A stretch of DNA of 64,000 bases from Chinchilla lanigera. Its lineage: Eukaryota; Chordata; Mammalia; Rodentia; Chinchillidae. The translations under genes were made by a program, and so were the position numbers. The stretch lies in the NCBI RefSeq assembly GCF_000276665.1, contig NW_004955488.1, forward strand, positions 2,279,166 through 2,343,165, read 5' to 3'. Under the pieces are notes generated by a model. That model worked only from the letters and a program-made list of their open reading frames with translations, was not told the origin of the DNA and did no database searches. Positions 12,110 to 24,199 of this stretch are shown here, in pieces; position 1 is the stretch's first letter; each line of letters starts with the position of its first letter.

Positions 12110-12385
12110 TTATCATGTGCTCAGTAAACTTTGAAAATGTTATGGGATAATCAGAGCAGGCATTGATATTTAGGTAGATAGATTTAGATATAAACTTGTT
12201 TGCATTATTTTAATTCTTTTCACCTACAGATACTAGTTTTTAGTATGTGTTATGCCTGGTGAAATTAAACACAGTAAAGCTATAAAAGTTACATGATTTC
12301 CTTATAAGTAACAAAACAGGATTTAAATCAAAGTAGTGTAGTTTTGGAGACCTCACTCTGAAGCTCTACACTTAAAAACTTTTGT
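12110..12385 (+). mobile_element. Possible MIR SINE fragment
   Basis: The order of blocks AGTAAAGCTATAAAAGTTAC, ACAGGATTTAAATCAAAGT and TTTTGGAGACCTCACTCTGA resembles the middle and 3' half of MIR (aagttaagtaacttgcc, gggatttgaaccc, gactccaaagccc). Divergence is high, so this is tentative. Confidence 0.45.
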
Positions 12386-12389
12386 ATTA

Positions 12390-13495
12390 GACTTATACAA
12401 CAGGCAATGATGGAAACACTTATACAGGTAAAGTGTTGAAGCTTTTGTGAGTGTTTATAAAGCATTTGGCCATTCAGAGAACACAAAAGAACAGTACAGT
12501 GAGAATGCCCAAGCTTAACAACTTTTTATTCTACTTGTGTGCAATTTACCAGTTCTATAAATTTTGGTAATGTTCTATTAAAGCTCAATTTTTCTATTCA
12601 TAAAGTGAGAGTAGTAATAAATCTTCTAAATAAATGGTTGTAATTTTTAATTATGTGTATCTGAAAGACATCATAGTTTTATTCTGTGTATGCCATGCTC
12701 ACAGGAAAAGATAGATAGCAGTGTAACTTTATAGGTAACTTTTAATGTAGTTATCTTGTTTTTATGAAATCTACCTACTCATAAAGTAAATCAAGTAGTA
12801 TGAGACAGCATGAAATGATGTGTTTGTTATTCTGAGTGAAGAGAATAATTGTCATAAGAAAAAGAAATGAACTGGTATTTTTCATAAGGGATGCAATATG
12901 AATATAATTAAGTTCCTCCAAAGTATAAATAAAATATTATTTATTTTAGTTTTTATCTTTATTCCTTTTAACTGGTTCTTTCTTTGTTACCTATTTTTCA
13001 TTTCTTATTACTGTCTGTGAATGGTTTAATCTCAACGTTCTTACTCTTTGGTCATGAATAGTCTATCCTTCATTGTAGCACATCCATTTCTTCATGGAAA
13101 TTCTTTCATAATATTTTCTATATTTTTCCACCCATGTTTTCTGAAGCAAAACCAAAATTAGCTCAGGATAGTTTATGTATGATTTGGCAAATGTTTCAGT
13201 TGTGCATGATAATATTAAAGATCCTTATTAATGTTAATAAATTTTAGTTTTTCACAATCACATTGACACTTCCAAAGAAAAAATTATATATGCCTTCAAA
13301 TAGAAAAATGTACAGACACATAGATAATTCTATAAACAAATAGTTTATTATACTATCTAGATTATTGTGTGACCATTTAACATAAAAATAATTGTTATTC
13401 AAAATAATTAAGAATATATCATTTACTTTCTTTGTGAGTTTCCTTGGCTGTTTTGTAGTGTAATATAGTCGATCCATTCAGTCTGGAAGTACTGT
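12390..13495. other. No gene seen; AT-rich unique sequence
   Basis: No recognised repeat. The 77-codon minus frame at 13244-13477 is K/N/I/Y/F-rich, as expected from AT-rich DNA, and is probably chance. Confidence 0.55.
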
Positions 13496-13504
13496 ACTTA
13501 AACA

Positions 13505-13965
13505 CTCCTTGTTCGAATAGGCTGTGACTTGTTGAAAAAGTCATCCAGCATCACAACTTGAAAGAAGAGATGTTTATTTGGCTCACAGTTACAATTATTG
13601 GTTCATGTGTTTTAGTCATCCTCTCCTCACTTGGACAGAATGTCTGTTGAATACTGCAGTTTAAAGGAGAAGGGGTTCATTTTAGCTAACATTTTTAATC
13701 CTCAGTTGGCCAGCTCGAGGGTAGGAAGGCATGGTGGAGGGAAAGGGAAGAAAATCTTCATGGTATGGCATCCAGGAAGCAGAGGGGAACAGAAGTTGCT
13801 GAAAAGGGAGACACACACTTCTGGGTCACACACTCTATGACCTGCCTCTTCTGATTGGTCCCCAACTCCCAACAGGAAGTTAGTTACATCTTCCCTAGAA
13901 TTCAGTCACCTTCCAAAAGCCATACCTTTGAGTGCATGAGGAATCTGAAGACCATCTAGATATAA
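13505..13965 (-). mobile_element. MaLR-type LTR, minus strand
   Basis: Its plus-strand sequence has TTTATTTGGCTCACAGTT near 13570 (reverse complement of the MaLR 'gtgagccaaataaa' 3' end). It also has a GGCATCCAGGAAGCAGAGG block (for 'ctgcttcctggatgcc') and a far-end CCTTCCAAAAGCCATACC block. The poly(A)-signal end and the 'snippets' order agree with a nearly full solo LTR. The 69-codon frame at 13631-13840 is a chance frame within it. Confidence 0.65.
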
Positions 13966-16597
13966 ACCATAACATTATGTTTGCCTGGTTTAAAAGCAGG
14001 AATATCATAGCAAAGAGCACCTGGGAAGAAGGATTTGATTCCTTGAGAAGGTACCAAACACAAAACCAGGAAGGTAAAGTTTTTTGAACAGCAGAAAGGA
14101 CAAGTGTGAGGACAGAGAGTCAGAACAAGAATACAGAGCTCATTCTGGTGACAATTTATATAAAGACACTTCAAAAACAACAAGAGAATATGAAACACAG
14201 AAATATGTGCTACCAGATGACACAAAGAAGATTAATCTAAAATGAACTGGAATTAGTGGAAACATTTGAAAAAGTCACAAATGGCACCAAAATGCTATTT
14301 ACAGAAATCAGACCATATTTCTAATATGGAGAAAGAGTTAAGCATACAGAGAAGTGAGCTATATAGAAACTCAAATAGCTACAATAAGAAAATAATTTCT
14401 TTGTGACATGTCATAAGCAATATCCCCATATTCCAACACAAGGACACAAGGAGGGAATCTTTAAAAATGTTTGAGAAAAGTAATGAACGACATAAAGTTA
14501 AGACCATTAGACTGAAGATAGACTTCTTAATACAAACATTAAGAACCAGGAAAGACTGACATGAAGTGCTTCTAGCCCTTAAAGAAAACCACTTCCAACC
14601 CAAACTGATATTGCCTGCAAAATTCTCTTTCAAAATTGGTGGAGAAATAAAGTATTTCCAGGGGAAAGAGCACCTGAAGAAACTTATAGATGTGAATGCA
14701 GCCCTCAAAAAATTCTCAAGGCTATCCTACCCAGAAGCAATGAAACCAACAGTTCCAAAGAACACACCAGGCATGTTGACCAGTTAAGCAAGAAAGGAAA
14801 AGCAAAGGAAAGAAATCAGCAACAGAACAATACTACAATGACAGGACTAAGTCAGCACATTTCAGTGGTAATTCTCAATATAAATGTTTCACATCCTCAA
14901 TCAAGACACAGTTTGGAAGAATGGGTCAAAAACATGAAGGCGAATAATATGCTGTGTGTAAGAAACACATATGACACATAGTAATTCAAAAAGAAATTCA
15001 CAGAGTAAAAAATAAAAAAATCAAAGGATGCAAAACAATATTCCATGCAACAGGAACACAGAAACAAGGGGCAGCTGCGCTGTTTTCAGATAAAATGCCC
15101 TTGAAGTCAAAACTAATCTACTAATTAGGTGAGTCAAATAAGGTCACCACATATTGATCAATGGAAACACTCAACAGGAAGACACCAATTATACAGATAT
15201 AGAAACTGGACACCACCAGTGCACCTAACTCCATGAAACAAACAATGTTGGACATAAAAAATACTGTTCACTTAAACATCAACACAATTATATTGAAGGA
15301 ACTCAATAGCCCACTGTTACAAATCAAGCAGACAAAAAAATCAGCAAAGAAATGTCAGAGTTGAACCAAACTTTCGCAAAAGTAAACTTAACACCTACCT
15401 ACAATGTTCTACCTAACAACAACAAAATACATATTCTTTTCAGAAGCACATGGAACTTTCTCCAAATTATATCATATGCAAGCACATAAAGCATGCTTAT
15501 ATAAGTACAAAAGAATTGAAACTATAACATTCACATTATAGGATCATAGTATAGTGAAACTAGAATTCAATGCTGAAAGAAACCAGGAAAATTATGCAAA
15601 TACGTGGAAATTAAATAATACTGTCTTAAAAAATCAATGAATAACAGAAGATAAAAAGATTAAATTACATAATTACTAGGATCAAAAATTAGTGCAAGTA
15701 TGGCATACCAGAACTGAGGGAAAACAATAAACGCTCTCCTAAGAGGGATGCTGATAGCTGTGAATGCTCACAACAGAAAAACAAAGCAAGGTGAAATCAA
15801 CAATTTAAACATGCTCATCAACTTCTTAAAAATGAAAGAACAATCCAAACCCCAATCTAGTGCAGGAAAAGAATTGGTATATATGTGTCAGAGCAGAAGT
15901 TAACATTAAAGCTAAAAATAAAATAAAAGAATATCAATAAATTGAAGCCCAGGTACTTTGTAAAAATAAACAAAGTAGACAAATCCTTAGTCAGTCTTAC
16001 CACAAATGGATAGAAAATACCCAAATCAATGTAATTAGAAATGAAAATGTGAAATCACAATGGGTGCAACAGAAATCTGGAAGATTATCAGCAAGAAGCT
16101 ACTTTGAGATCCTGTACTTCACTAAACTGCAGAATACAGAACATAAAAAAAAAAGATGGATTTCTGGACACATATAAATTATCAAAACCAACTGAAGGAG
16201 GTTTTGCATAATTCAAAACTTTGCACAATTCAAAAACATGAAAGGAAAGTGAAGTAGTGAATTTTAAAAATGCTGCCTGATACAATTCCAGGACACAGTG
16301 CATTCAAATTCCAGAAGAACTTCAGAAAACACCTATCCTCAGTACTTCTAAAATTCTTTAATGAAATGGAAAGGGAGGAAGAACCCAAAGTCATTTCTAA
16401 ACCAGAAAAGGAGCCAAACAAAAAAGTAGTTTCTACAGGCCAAACTAATTTTTGAAAATAGATGCAAAAATCCTCAACAAAATACTGGCAAACAGAATAC
16501 AACAAATCATCACAAAGGTCATACATCATGCCCAAGTAGGTTTCATCCCAAGAATTCAGGTATGGTTCAACTACATAAATTAATAAAATATAATACA

Positions 16598-16707
16598 GGG
16601 GCTGGGGATTTAGATCAGTGGCACAGCGCTTGCCTGGCAAGTGCGAGATCATGAGTTCAATTCCCAGTACCAGAAAAAAAAAAATAAAAAATAAAAAATA
16701 AATAAAT
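16598..16707 (+). mobile_element. ID-type SINE inside the degenerate L1
   Basis: The body GGGGCTGGGGATTTAGATCA... has B box GAGTTCAATTCCC and an (AAATA)n tail. A perfect 12-bp TSD, AAATATAATACA, occurs at 16586-16597 and 16708-16719. It lies in L1 ORF2 and so postdates it. Confidence 0.95.
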
Positions 16708-18018
16708 AAATATAATACATTATACAAACAGAAACAAGAGCAAAAATCATATAATCATTTCATAAGGTACAGAAAAAGGCTTTGACAGAAATCCACATCA
16801 ATTCATGATAAAAACTGAGGGGATTATACGACTTACCTCAATTTGATGAAGACTCTTTATAGCAAACCAAGAGCGAACCGTATATTAAACGGGGTAAAGC
16901 TGAAAACTTTCCTTCTAAAGTCAGGAAAAAAGATGTCCACTATCACCACTCCTGTTTATTACAGTGTGTGAAACATTAGTCAGAACAATAAGGCAAGAGA
17001 AGAAAATAAACAGGGATACAGGAAAGGAAGAATGAAATAATCATTATTTGTCAATGACAGGATCTTCTACAGAGGGGACCAAAAATATTCTAGCAAAAGG
17101 CTCCTAGAATTCATAACCAAATTAAGTAGTGTAGCAGGACATAAAATCAACACAAAAAACTTTACAACATTACCATATACTAGTAATGAACTCACTGAGA
17201 AAGAAATTAGGAAAACAGTACCATTCACAACAGCATTAATAAAGATTAAATACTTCAGAATTAACCTAAGCAAGGAAAGAAAAGTCCTCTGCAATGAAAT
17301 CTACAATATTCTGAAACAGGACTTTGAGAAGGACATCAAAAAATGGAAAAATATTTCTTGTTCTTAACGTGGCAGAATGAATATCATCAAAATGGCCATC
17401 CTTCCTAAATTGATATGCAGATTTAATGCAATTAAATGTAATGCAGGTGAAATTACCAAAAGCATTCCTCACAGAACTAGAAAAATTTGTAAAATTCGTA
17501 TAGAATGAAGAAAGACCAAAGAAAACTAAAGGAGATACAAAGAAGCAGAAGCAAATTTGGGCAGTGAAAAGCAGAAGGCATCACAATCCCTGATTTCAAG
17601 TTACACTACAAAGGCACAGTGATGAAAACAGCATTGCATTGGCCCCCAAAACAGACATGTCCATCAAGGGAATAAAATAGAAGATGCAGGTACAATGCCA
17701 GACAAATTCAGTTATCTGATCTTTGACAAAGTGGCCCAAATCACACTCTCCTTGGAAAGGTAACCTCTTTAACCAGTGGTGGTAGAAAAATTGGCTATCC
17801 ACATTCAGCAAATTAAATCTAGAACCATATCTCTCAACATGTACTAACTTAAAATTAACATGGGTTAAATATCCAGTTAATGTTCCATCTTATTATTAAA
17901 TGTTAAGTAGAAACACTTGATCTGCTATAAAATAAAATAGTTGGAACTGTTGAAGTCCTAGGCATAGGAAAGGACATTCCGAATAGAAATGCACTGGCAC
18001 AAGAAATAGAAGCAAGTC

Positions 18019-18111
18019 GGGGCTGGGGATTTAGCTCAGCGGCAAAGCGCCTGCCTGGCAAGCGCAAGGTCATGAGTTTGGTTTCCGGTACCGGAAGGGG
18101 AAAAAAAAAAA
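18019..18111 (+). mobile_element. ID-type SINE inside the degenerate L1
   Basis: The body is close to the young consensus, with A box TAGCTCAGCGG and B box GAGTTTGGTTTCC, then GGTACCGGAAGGGG and an A tail. The flanking repeat AAGAAATAGAAGCAAG (18001-18016) recurs with one change at 18112-18127. Confidence 0.95.
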
Positions 18112-18625
18112 AAGAAATAGTAGCAAGAATAGTTTATCAACGTAAACAAAAATAGAATGAAGACACATCTTATGAAATGGGAGAAATGTTGCCAGCTCTT
18201 CTTTGAATGAAGAACTAATATCTACATTATAACTAACCCAAACAAATTAGATTCCCCCAAGTAAAAGATCCAATCAAAAACTGCTCAAATGAAAAGAATT
18301 AACACTTCTCAGAAGAAATACACATGGTTCTTGAAGAACACAAAAATGTTAAACACTTCCTGGCCATTTGAGAAACGTAAATTAGAATAACGTGGAGATA
18401 CTGTCTTACCCTAGGGTAAAAAAATGACTGTCTTCAAAAGATCCAACAATTATATATACTGATGAGGTCACGGGGAATAAGGAACCCTTCTACATTGAGT
18501 GGGTATGTAAACTGGTACTAACAGTATGCAAAACTGTATGGAGATTCCTCAGAAGACTAAAGCTAGAAATTTTATTTGACTCAGCTATTCAAGTTCTAGG
18601 TATCTTCTCAAAAGAGTTTAAGACG

Positions 18626-19325
18626 CAATGTTGGTTCTTCCTATCCATAAGCAAGGAATGTTCTTCCATTTATTGAAATCCTCTTCAATCTCTTTTTTGA
18701 GCATACTGTAGTTTTCATTGAATAGATCTTTTACTTCTTTTGTAGATTGACTCCTAAATATTTCAATTTCTTGGATGGTATTGTGAAGTGTATGGTTTCC
18801 TTAATTTCTCTCTCAGTCAATTTGTTGTTTCTGTATAGAAATGCTATTGATTTATGGGTGTTGATTTTGTATCCAGCTACACTGCTGAATTGGTCAATTA
18901 ATTCAAGGAGTCTTCTTGTGGAGTTTTTGGGGTCTTCCATGTAAAGTATCATGTCATCCGCAAATAGTGAAAACTTGACTTCTTCCTTTCCTATCCTTAT
19001 CCCTTTTATTTCTCTCTCTTTTCTAATTGCTCTGACAAATGCTTCCAGAACTATGTTGAATAGGAGTGGTGACAGTGGACCTCCTTGTCTTGTTCCAGAT
19101 TTTAAAGTAAAAGCTTTCAGTTTTTGTCCATTTAGTATGATATTGACTGTTGGTTTGTCACACATGGCTTTGATCAGATTGAGGTAAAGACCATCTATTC
19201 CTATTTTCTGTAGGATTTTTATCATGAATGCATGTTGGACTTTGTCAAAGGCTTTCTCTGCATCTATTGAGATGATCATGTGGTTTTTGTCTTTCACTCT
19301 ATTGATATGGTGTATAATATTAATT
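18626..19325 (-). mobile_element. Inverted fragment of LINE-1 ORF2 nested in the older L1
   Basis: About 700 bp of L1 ORF2 lies in minus orientation between two parts of the plus-strand L1 whose sequence is otherwise continuous (compare 20925-20990 or 31260-31330). The fragment covers the reverse transcriptase palm and stops in the middle of ORF2, with no 3' UTR or A tail. Its coding sequence is far better preserved than that of the host element, so it is younger. The exact junctions are uncertain by about 15 bp. Confidence 0.85.
18731..19297 (-). pseudogene. L1 ORF2 reverse transcriptase fragment (188 codons open)
   Basis: This open frame encodes the central reverse transcriptase domain of L1 ORF2p, the enzyme that copies L1 and SINE RNA into genomic DNA. 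Visible motifs are [11 protein letters not shown] at residues 10-20 (motif A with its catalytic Asp), [14 protein letters not shown] at 68-81, and FADD at 112-115 (motif C, both catalytic Asp present). These are followed by [10 protein letters not shown] and [12 protein letters not shown] near the end. The full-length protein is about 1,200-1,300 residues, so this is about 15%. After residue 188 the homology continues in another frame down to about 18655, which indicates a single-base frameshift near 18731. There is no promoter or start context, so it is a dead fragment. Confidence 0.9.
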
Positions 19326-19850
19326 GATTGGCAAAGACATTATATTAGAGTGATACATGAACAATCATGCTTACAGTAGCACAATTCATAATAATTAAAT
19401 CTTGAAAGCAGCCTATATGTCCATCAATAGGTGAATGGATAAAGAAAATGCGGTACTTATACACAGTGAAATACGACTTTTCCATAAAGAAAGATAAACT
19501 TGAAATCTCTGTCGGAAAAATGGATGCACCTTGAGACTATAATTTTAAGTAACATAAATCAGATATGCAAGATTAAATATGACTTTGACTCACTCATATA
19601 AATATGCCCAAATTATAGACAAAGAGCAAAATAAAAGATAAGAGGGAAAAGGAGGAAGATCTTTTGCAAAACGGCTGGGTAACAAAAGATGAAAAAAAAG
19701 TAAGATATGTTATGTATCAACTCCTGACCAGGAATGCAATCATTACGTACTGCAAGATGTACCAATAAAATAATTTCTTATGAAATTGAGAAAAATAAAA
19801 AGAAAGGAGAGATGAAGGAAGGGATGGAGGAGTAGAGGGAGGCAGAAAGA
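19326..19850 (+). mobile_element. LINE-1 3' end (continuation of the 13970 element)
   Basis: The conserved L1 3' end resumes directly where it stopped at 18625. It contains a TATGTCCATCAATAGGTGAA block, an ATGGATGCACCTTGAGACTA block, a purine-rich tract (about 19618-19665), and a terminal AATGCAATCATTACGTA block followed by A-rich sequence. It has no coding capacity. Confidence 0.8.
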
Positions 19851-19979
19851 AGGAACAGAAAGGAAAAAAAGAATAGTATATGGTGGTAAGGATAACAGAA
19901 GCAGAATAGGTAATCTCAATATAATACCTCCCTCATGAAATTTTAATCTTCCTCATTAAGTCTTATTTTAAGACAGGAT

Positions 19980-20050
19980 GAATAAAGATGTAGCTCAGTG
20001 GTAGTATGCTTGTCTAGTGTGTGCAAAGTACCAGGTCCAATTCTCAGCAA
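19980..20050 (+). mobile_element. Degenerate ID-type SINE
   Basis: The A box GTAGCTCAGTGG is clear, followed by TAGTATGCTTGTCTAGTGTG and a weak B box GTCCAATTCTC. The tail has turned into the adjacent purine microsatellite. Confidence 0.7.
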
Positions 20051-20053
20051 GGG

Positions 20054-20085
<32 letters not shown>

Positions 20086-20126
20086 CAGAGAGACAGAGAC
20101 AGAGACAGTCAGAGAGACAGAGAGAA
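20051..20126. repeat. (GAGACA)n-type microsatellite
   Basis: About 75 bp of alternating GAGA and GACAGA units, directly continuous with the degenerate ID SINE. It probably grew from the SINE tail. Confidence 0.95.
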
Positions 20127-20742
20127 CTGACACCCATGTTACAGATAGATTTTAAGTATATATGAGACTTAAATATGTTTGATCAATAGACATATTTTTA
20201 TTTCTCATTTTCTGAGGCTATATAGCCTGCTTTATCAATGTACAATAACTTGTGTAGTTTTAAAAGTAGATACTTATTTTTCACTATTTTGGAAGCTGTG
20301 GAATCCAACCTCAAGGTAAAGACTGTTTGGTAAAACTATTAGGTTACTTGTGAAAGGCATCTTGCAAATAGATGACTTGCTCCCGGATAGATGACACTGA
20401 CGCATGGGGGAAGAATGGAAAATACCACAAAATATCTTTTCTTTACTTATAGGTGTTTTTATCTCACAATAAGTGTCTCATTCTCAGGTTCTCATCTAAA
20501 CTGAATTAATTGCCAAATATCTCATTTCCTAATTCAGTCGTACTGGAAGTTAGATATTCAACTCTCTCAATTGAATTTTGGGAAAAGATCACATTTTTGT
20601 AGGAATTATGGAATTATAATTATTTTAAAATAATTTGGAGTACGGGGTGGCTGTTAAATGTAAAAATTTAGCAACTGGCGTGAAACAATCAGTGTCACTC
20701 ATTTTATAGCTCACAGGATTTATAGTAATACCATTTCACAGG
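20127..20742. other. No gene seen; unique sequence
   Basis: No recognised repeat or long frame. Confidence 0.55.
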
Positions 20743-20757
20743 TTTTAAAAAACCTCA

Positions 20758-21789
20758 AGAAATGATGGAGAGGCTATGGGGGAAAAGGAACCCTACTCTA
20801 TGGCTGGTGGGAGTGTAGATTGGTGAAACCACTGTGGAAATCCATGTGGAGAGTCCTCACAAAACTAAGGTTGGAAGTCCAATTTAACCCAGCTATTTCC
20901 CTTCTGGGTATTTTCCCAGAAGAATTAAAGACATCATACCACAGCGATATATATATTTATAGCAGCACAATTAGATATAGCTAGATCTTGGAAACAACCC
21001 AGATGCCCATCCACTGAGGAATGGATAAAAAGTTGTGGCATTTTTATACAATGGAGTATTATTCAGCTATTAAAAAAGATAAACGAGGCTTTTGTAGGTA
21101 AATGGATGCAACTAGGACCATACTCATAAGAGAAATAAATCAGACCCACATGTGTAAACATCATATTGTCTCCTTTGTGTAGGAAACTGAAAGACTAGGT
21201 AAAACTCAAAGCATACAATAGATGATAGAAAAGGGAAAGAAATTGCTCAAAGGAAGGAATGACTGGGATGAGGGAAAGAAGAAGAAAGAAAAAAGGAAGG
21301 CAAAGCATAAATATATATATGAATAGCTGTGATGACTGTATTGCTGTTGTCTGATGGTGTATTGAAATGAACAGTCAATGCTCACAGTTTTTTATGTGCT
21401 GATCGACTTTGTATGCTTATGTCTGGTGGTCTGAGCAACCGATTTGAAGGTAACAATATGCAATGGAATTACAATGGTGAACTCCTACTAGCTTGTCTAG
21501 TGAAACTCTCTAATATCTCTAATGTTTTATTGAAGAATTATTTTCTTAATTTCTTCAATGGTGTGAGCAATCTTTCATTCTTACATCTGATAATCTGAGC
21601 AATGTAGTTGAGGATAGCAGTATGCAATGTAACAACCACTGTTGATTTGTATTAATTTGTCTTGAGACCCTGTATCACTTTGAATGTTTTGCTTTCATTT
21701 GTTTATGTTTGTGACATTGGTATGTTGCTACTGTTCTATTTTTTGTTTGTTTATTTCTCATGTACTACTCCCTTTAAAATAAAAAAATA
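20758..21789 (+). mobile_element. 5'-truncated LINE-1 (1.03 kb) with clean TSD
   Basis: It begins in the region after ORF2 (GAGGCTATGGGGGAAAAGGA) and runs through ATGGAGTATTATTCAGCTAT, the purine-rich tract (21225-21310) and a long 3' UTR to an A-rich end. The 15-bp sequence TTTTAAAAAACCTCA occurs at 20743-20757 and 21790-21804, a perfect TSD. It is the best reference copy of this L1 subfamily's 3' end in the window. The 61-codon frame at 21413-21598 is non-coding 3' UTR. Confidence 0.95.
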
Positions 21790-21871
21790 TTTTAAAAAAC
21801 CTCATGTCTACATTTTATTGATATTTTTACATTAAGAGAATATTTAATTTCTCTAAAAATTTAGCATACTA

Positions 21872-22320
21872 TTATGACTTGTGTCTAGATGTGCTTCCAA
21901 ATCTTAATATGCACATAGATGCAGCTTTTTGGAGGTGACTGGATCTAGGGTGTGAATGTGTGATACTGAGATGAAGAGTCTGTTGCACTAAATTCCTCCA
22001 TTGACTGGAATTAGCAGAGAGCTTAATGTGCCTGAATGGATTTACTGAATCCAGAAGCCTACAGTAGGTGCAGTCAGCACCACCCAAAAGGCCGGAAGCC
22101 TGGATGGAATAAAAGGGAAAGGGAGGTTCACTGCTGTTTCTTCACTGCCTTCTGCCTGCCTGCCATGGACTGCTTCTTCTCTGTGATGCCTCTCTGCCAT
22201 GCCTCCCTACCTTGGAACCAGCTGACTATAGACTGAAACCTCTACACACTGATCACAAATAAACCTTTCTTCCATTAACTGGCCATGGGTAATTTTGTCT
22301 CAGCAACAAGAAAAGATATA
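21872..22320 (+). mobile_element. MaLR-type LTR
   Basis: Starts near TATGACTTGTGTCTAGATGT and ends with ACAAATAAACCTTTCTTCC and GTAATTTTGTCTCAGCAACA, the usual 3' layout of MaLR LTRs with an AATAAA poly(A) signal at 22257-22262. The body has the family-typical CTGCC-rich segment (22140-22200). The frames at 21872-22087 and 22036-22236 are chance frames in it. Confidence 0.8.
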
Positions 22321-22324
22321 TGCA

Positions 22325-23845
22325 TGGAGTAGCAACTGATAAGGTATAAAAATTCAGTAGTTTTTGAAGATGCATAGCATCTCTTTCAAGGAATCATGTA
22401 CTCCTACATATTTCAGTGAAGATGCATGTAACATTTTAAAAGATACAAAGAATAAACAACTCAGAAAAACTGCTGTCTGGTGATTTCTGAATGCAAAGAG
22501 ATGATCTTATTCCAATTATAATTGCCAACTAAAATTTAACAAGCCACAATTAATACAAATGGTTTTGACAGCTAAGCATCATCAACTTCAAACAAACAAT
22601 GTTATCATGGACATATTTTCACCTAAATCAATTATTGAATTTATATTATTACAGGTCTTCACAAATAAGAAATGAAATTAATACACTGGTTATGATAACA
22701 GTAAGTGAAAAAATAATTTCTTTGACCTTAGAAATCTGGGTGATCAAGATCACCTGTTCAAAGAGATATTGGTTCAAACAATATATTGAGTTATTTTGCA
22801 AAATATGTATTCTCTTCTGTAAAATTATTTTAGCTTTATCATGAACTTATATACCCCCCATACATTATATAATCTGTAGAATATTTTCCTTTAGAACATC
22901 TTGGATGTGTGATTTTTGCCTTCTGCTGCAGTTTATAGATAAAACCATGGTTGATAGACAGTGGCTTTTCTATGATGCCAAATCCCTTACTGAAGACTCA
23001 GAGAAACCCCCAAGCTTTCTGATTTCTAATCAAAATTCTCCATTAATCTTTTCTGCCCTTTTAACAGAATAGAATACAATAAACTCACTTTGTAAATCAA
23101 TCCCCTTTATACGAGAAACACTGTTTATGTTAGATGTACACTGCATGTTTCCAAGGTGAACAGTACGGTACTGCTTTTATTACCTAAATATCCTGAAATT
23201 CACTGACTTTCCCTCATCTTTTCTTCCTTACAAAGCTAAGCAGTACATCAGAGCTTCTCTAATGCTGTGAGTCAAGAAGCAAATTATCTGATGTGGAAAT
23301 TTTCCATGGTTGTCTTTTGTGCTGGAAACTGTTTCAACAAATACATTCAACACATAAAAGTCACATCATTTATTGAGTCATATTCAATAAAAGATTAAAA
23401 TCCTCCTACTTTTTGACAAGTACAACAGTGATCAAGGCCACTTCTTCACAATTTTTTTGTTCTTACAAAGTTTTTTTTTTAACTTTACAGAATTAATTTA
23501 CATTTTTCTTGTTTAACATTATCCTCTTGAATTCTATAGGGCAGCCAAGAAATTTCTGAATTTTAACTATGTTATCTCTATCTATTGTATTATGTCTTTC
23601 TTTGGTGTCTGTCATCTACAGAATTAATAAATACATTTGCTTTATTTAGAACGAAGTTCTTGAAGTATAATTGTAAAGTAGGGAAAAGCTGTACATTTTA
23701 GTCAAGCATTTCTCATTTCTAAAATTAGGGTTGATCTAGATGACTTCAGGGAGTTTTTCTAGCCACACAATTCTTTGGCTGGCAAACAATAGTCATGCAG
23801 TGCTAAGTAAACATTATGGAAAATATTTATTTAAATCACCTAAAG
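22325..23845. other. No gene seen; AT-rich unique sequence
   Basis: No recognised element. The 81-codon plus frame at 22599-22844 has no recognisable domain and a composition typical of chance AT-rich frames. Confidence 0.55.
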
Positions 23846-23847
23846 TC

Positions 23848-23933
23848 GGGGTGGGGATTTAGCTCAGGGGCACAGTGCCTACCTGGCAAGTGTGAGGTTG
23901 TGAGTTTGATTCCTGGTACTGAAAAAAAAAAAC
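23848..23933 (+). mobile_element. ID-type SINE
   Basis: Body GGGGTGGGGATTTAGCTCAG with A box, B box GAGTTTGATTCCTGG and a short A tail. The flanks share AAATCACCT (23833-23841 and 23934-23942), a short TSD. Confidence 0.92.
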
Positions 23934-24074
23934 CAAATCACCTGATGTCTTCAGTTAGTTGAGACATTTAATAATTTCATATGTATGTCATCAGTTCATT
24001 TCCATTCTATTTGATCAATGGCCTTTTGAATGGAAAAGAAAGCTGTAGAATTGGTAATAGTAAAAAAAGTTTCC

Positions 24075-24186
24075 GGGGCTGGGGATTTAGCTCAGCGGCA
24101 AAAGCGCCTGCCTGGCAAGCGCAAGGTCATGAGTTCAGTTCCTGGTACCGGAGAAAAACCAAAACCAAAACCAAAAAGAAAAAAAA
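24075..24186 (+). mobile_element. ID-type SINE, young
   Basis: Near-consensus copy of the subfamily with an extra A (GGCAAAAGCG), ending GGTACCGGAGAAAAACC and an A-rich tail. Perfect 12-bp TSD AAAAAAGTTTCC at 24063-24074 and 24187-24198. Two short frames across it are chance. Confidence 0.95.
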
Positions 24187-24199
24187 AAAAAAGTTTCCA

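Larger units (their letters stand above)
13970..18625 (+). mobile_element. Long degenerate LINE-1 (ORF1 end and ORF2), interrupted
   Basis: A long, frame-broken L1 in plus orientation. Around 14566-14760 a frame matches the C-terminal part of L1 ORF1 (GGEIKYFQGKEHLKK). About 14830-15620 matches the ORF1-ORF2 junction and the ORF2 endonuclease region. At 16480-16560 the reverse transcriptase block [12 protein letters not shown] is readable. At 17047-17058 the catalytic box reads FVND instead of F/YADD, so the first catalytic Asp is lost. Frame breaks and stops are frequent, so this is a pseudogene. It hosts ID SINEs at 16598 and 18019 and continues after an inverted L1 fragment (18626-19325) to its 3' end near 19850. 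Confidence 0.88.

Noticed and set aside
14379..14708. 109-codon minus frame as a gene
   Set aside because: Antisense of the L1 ORF1 C-terminal region.
16598..16660. tRNA gene
   Set aside because: ID SINE bodies keep tRNA-like A and B boxes, but the TSDs and A tails show they are SINEs; none has a full cloverleaf that I could support.
16230..16727. 165-codon minus frame as a gene
   Set aside because: It is the antisense of the degenerate L1 ORF2 and runs into the antisense of an ID SINE.
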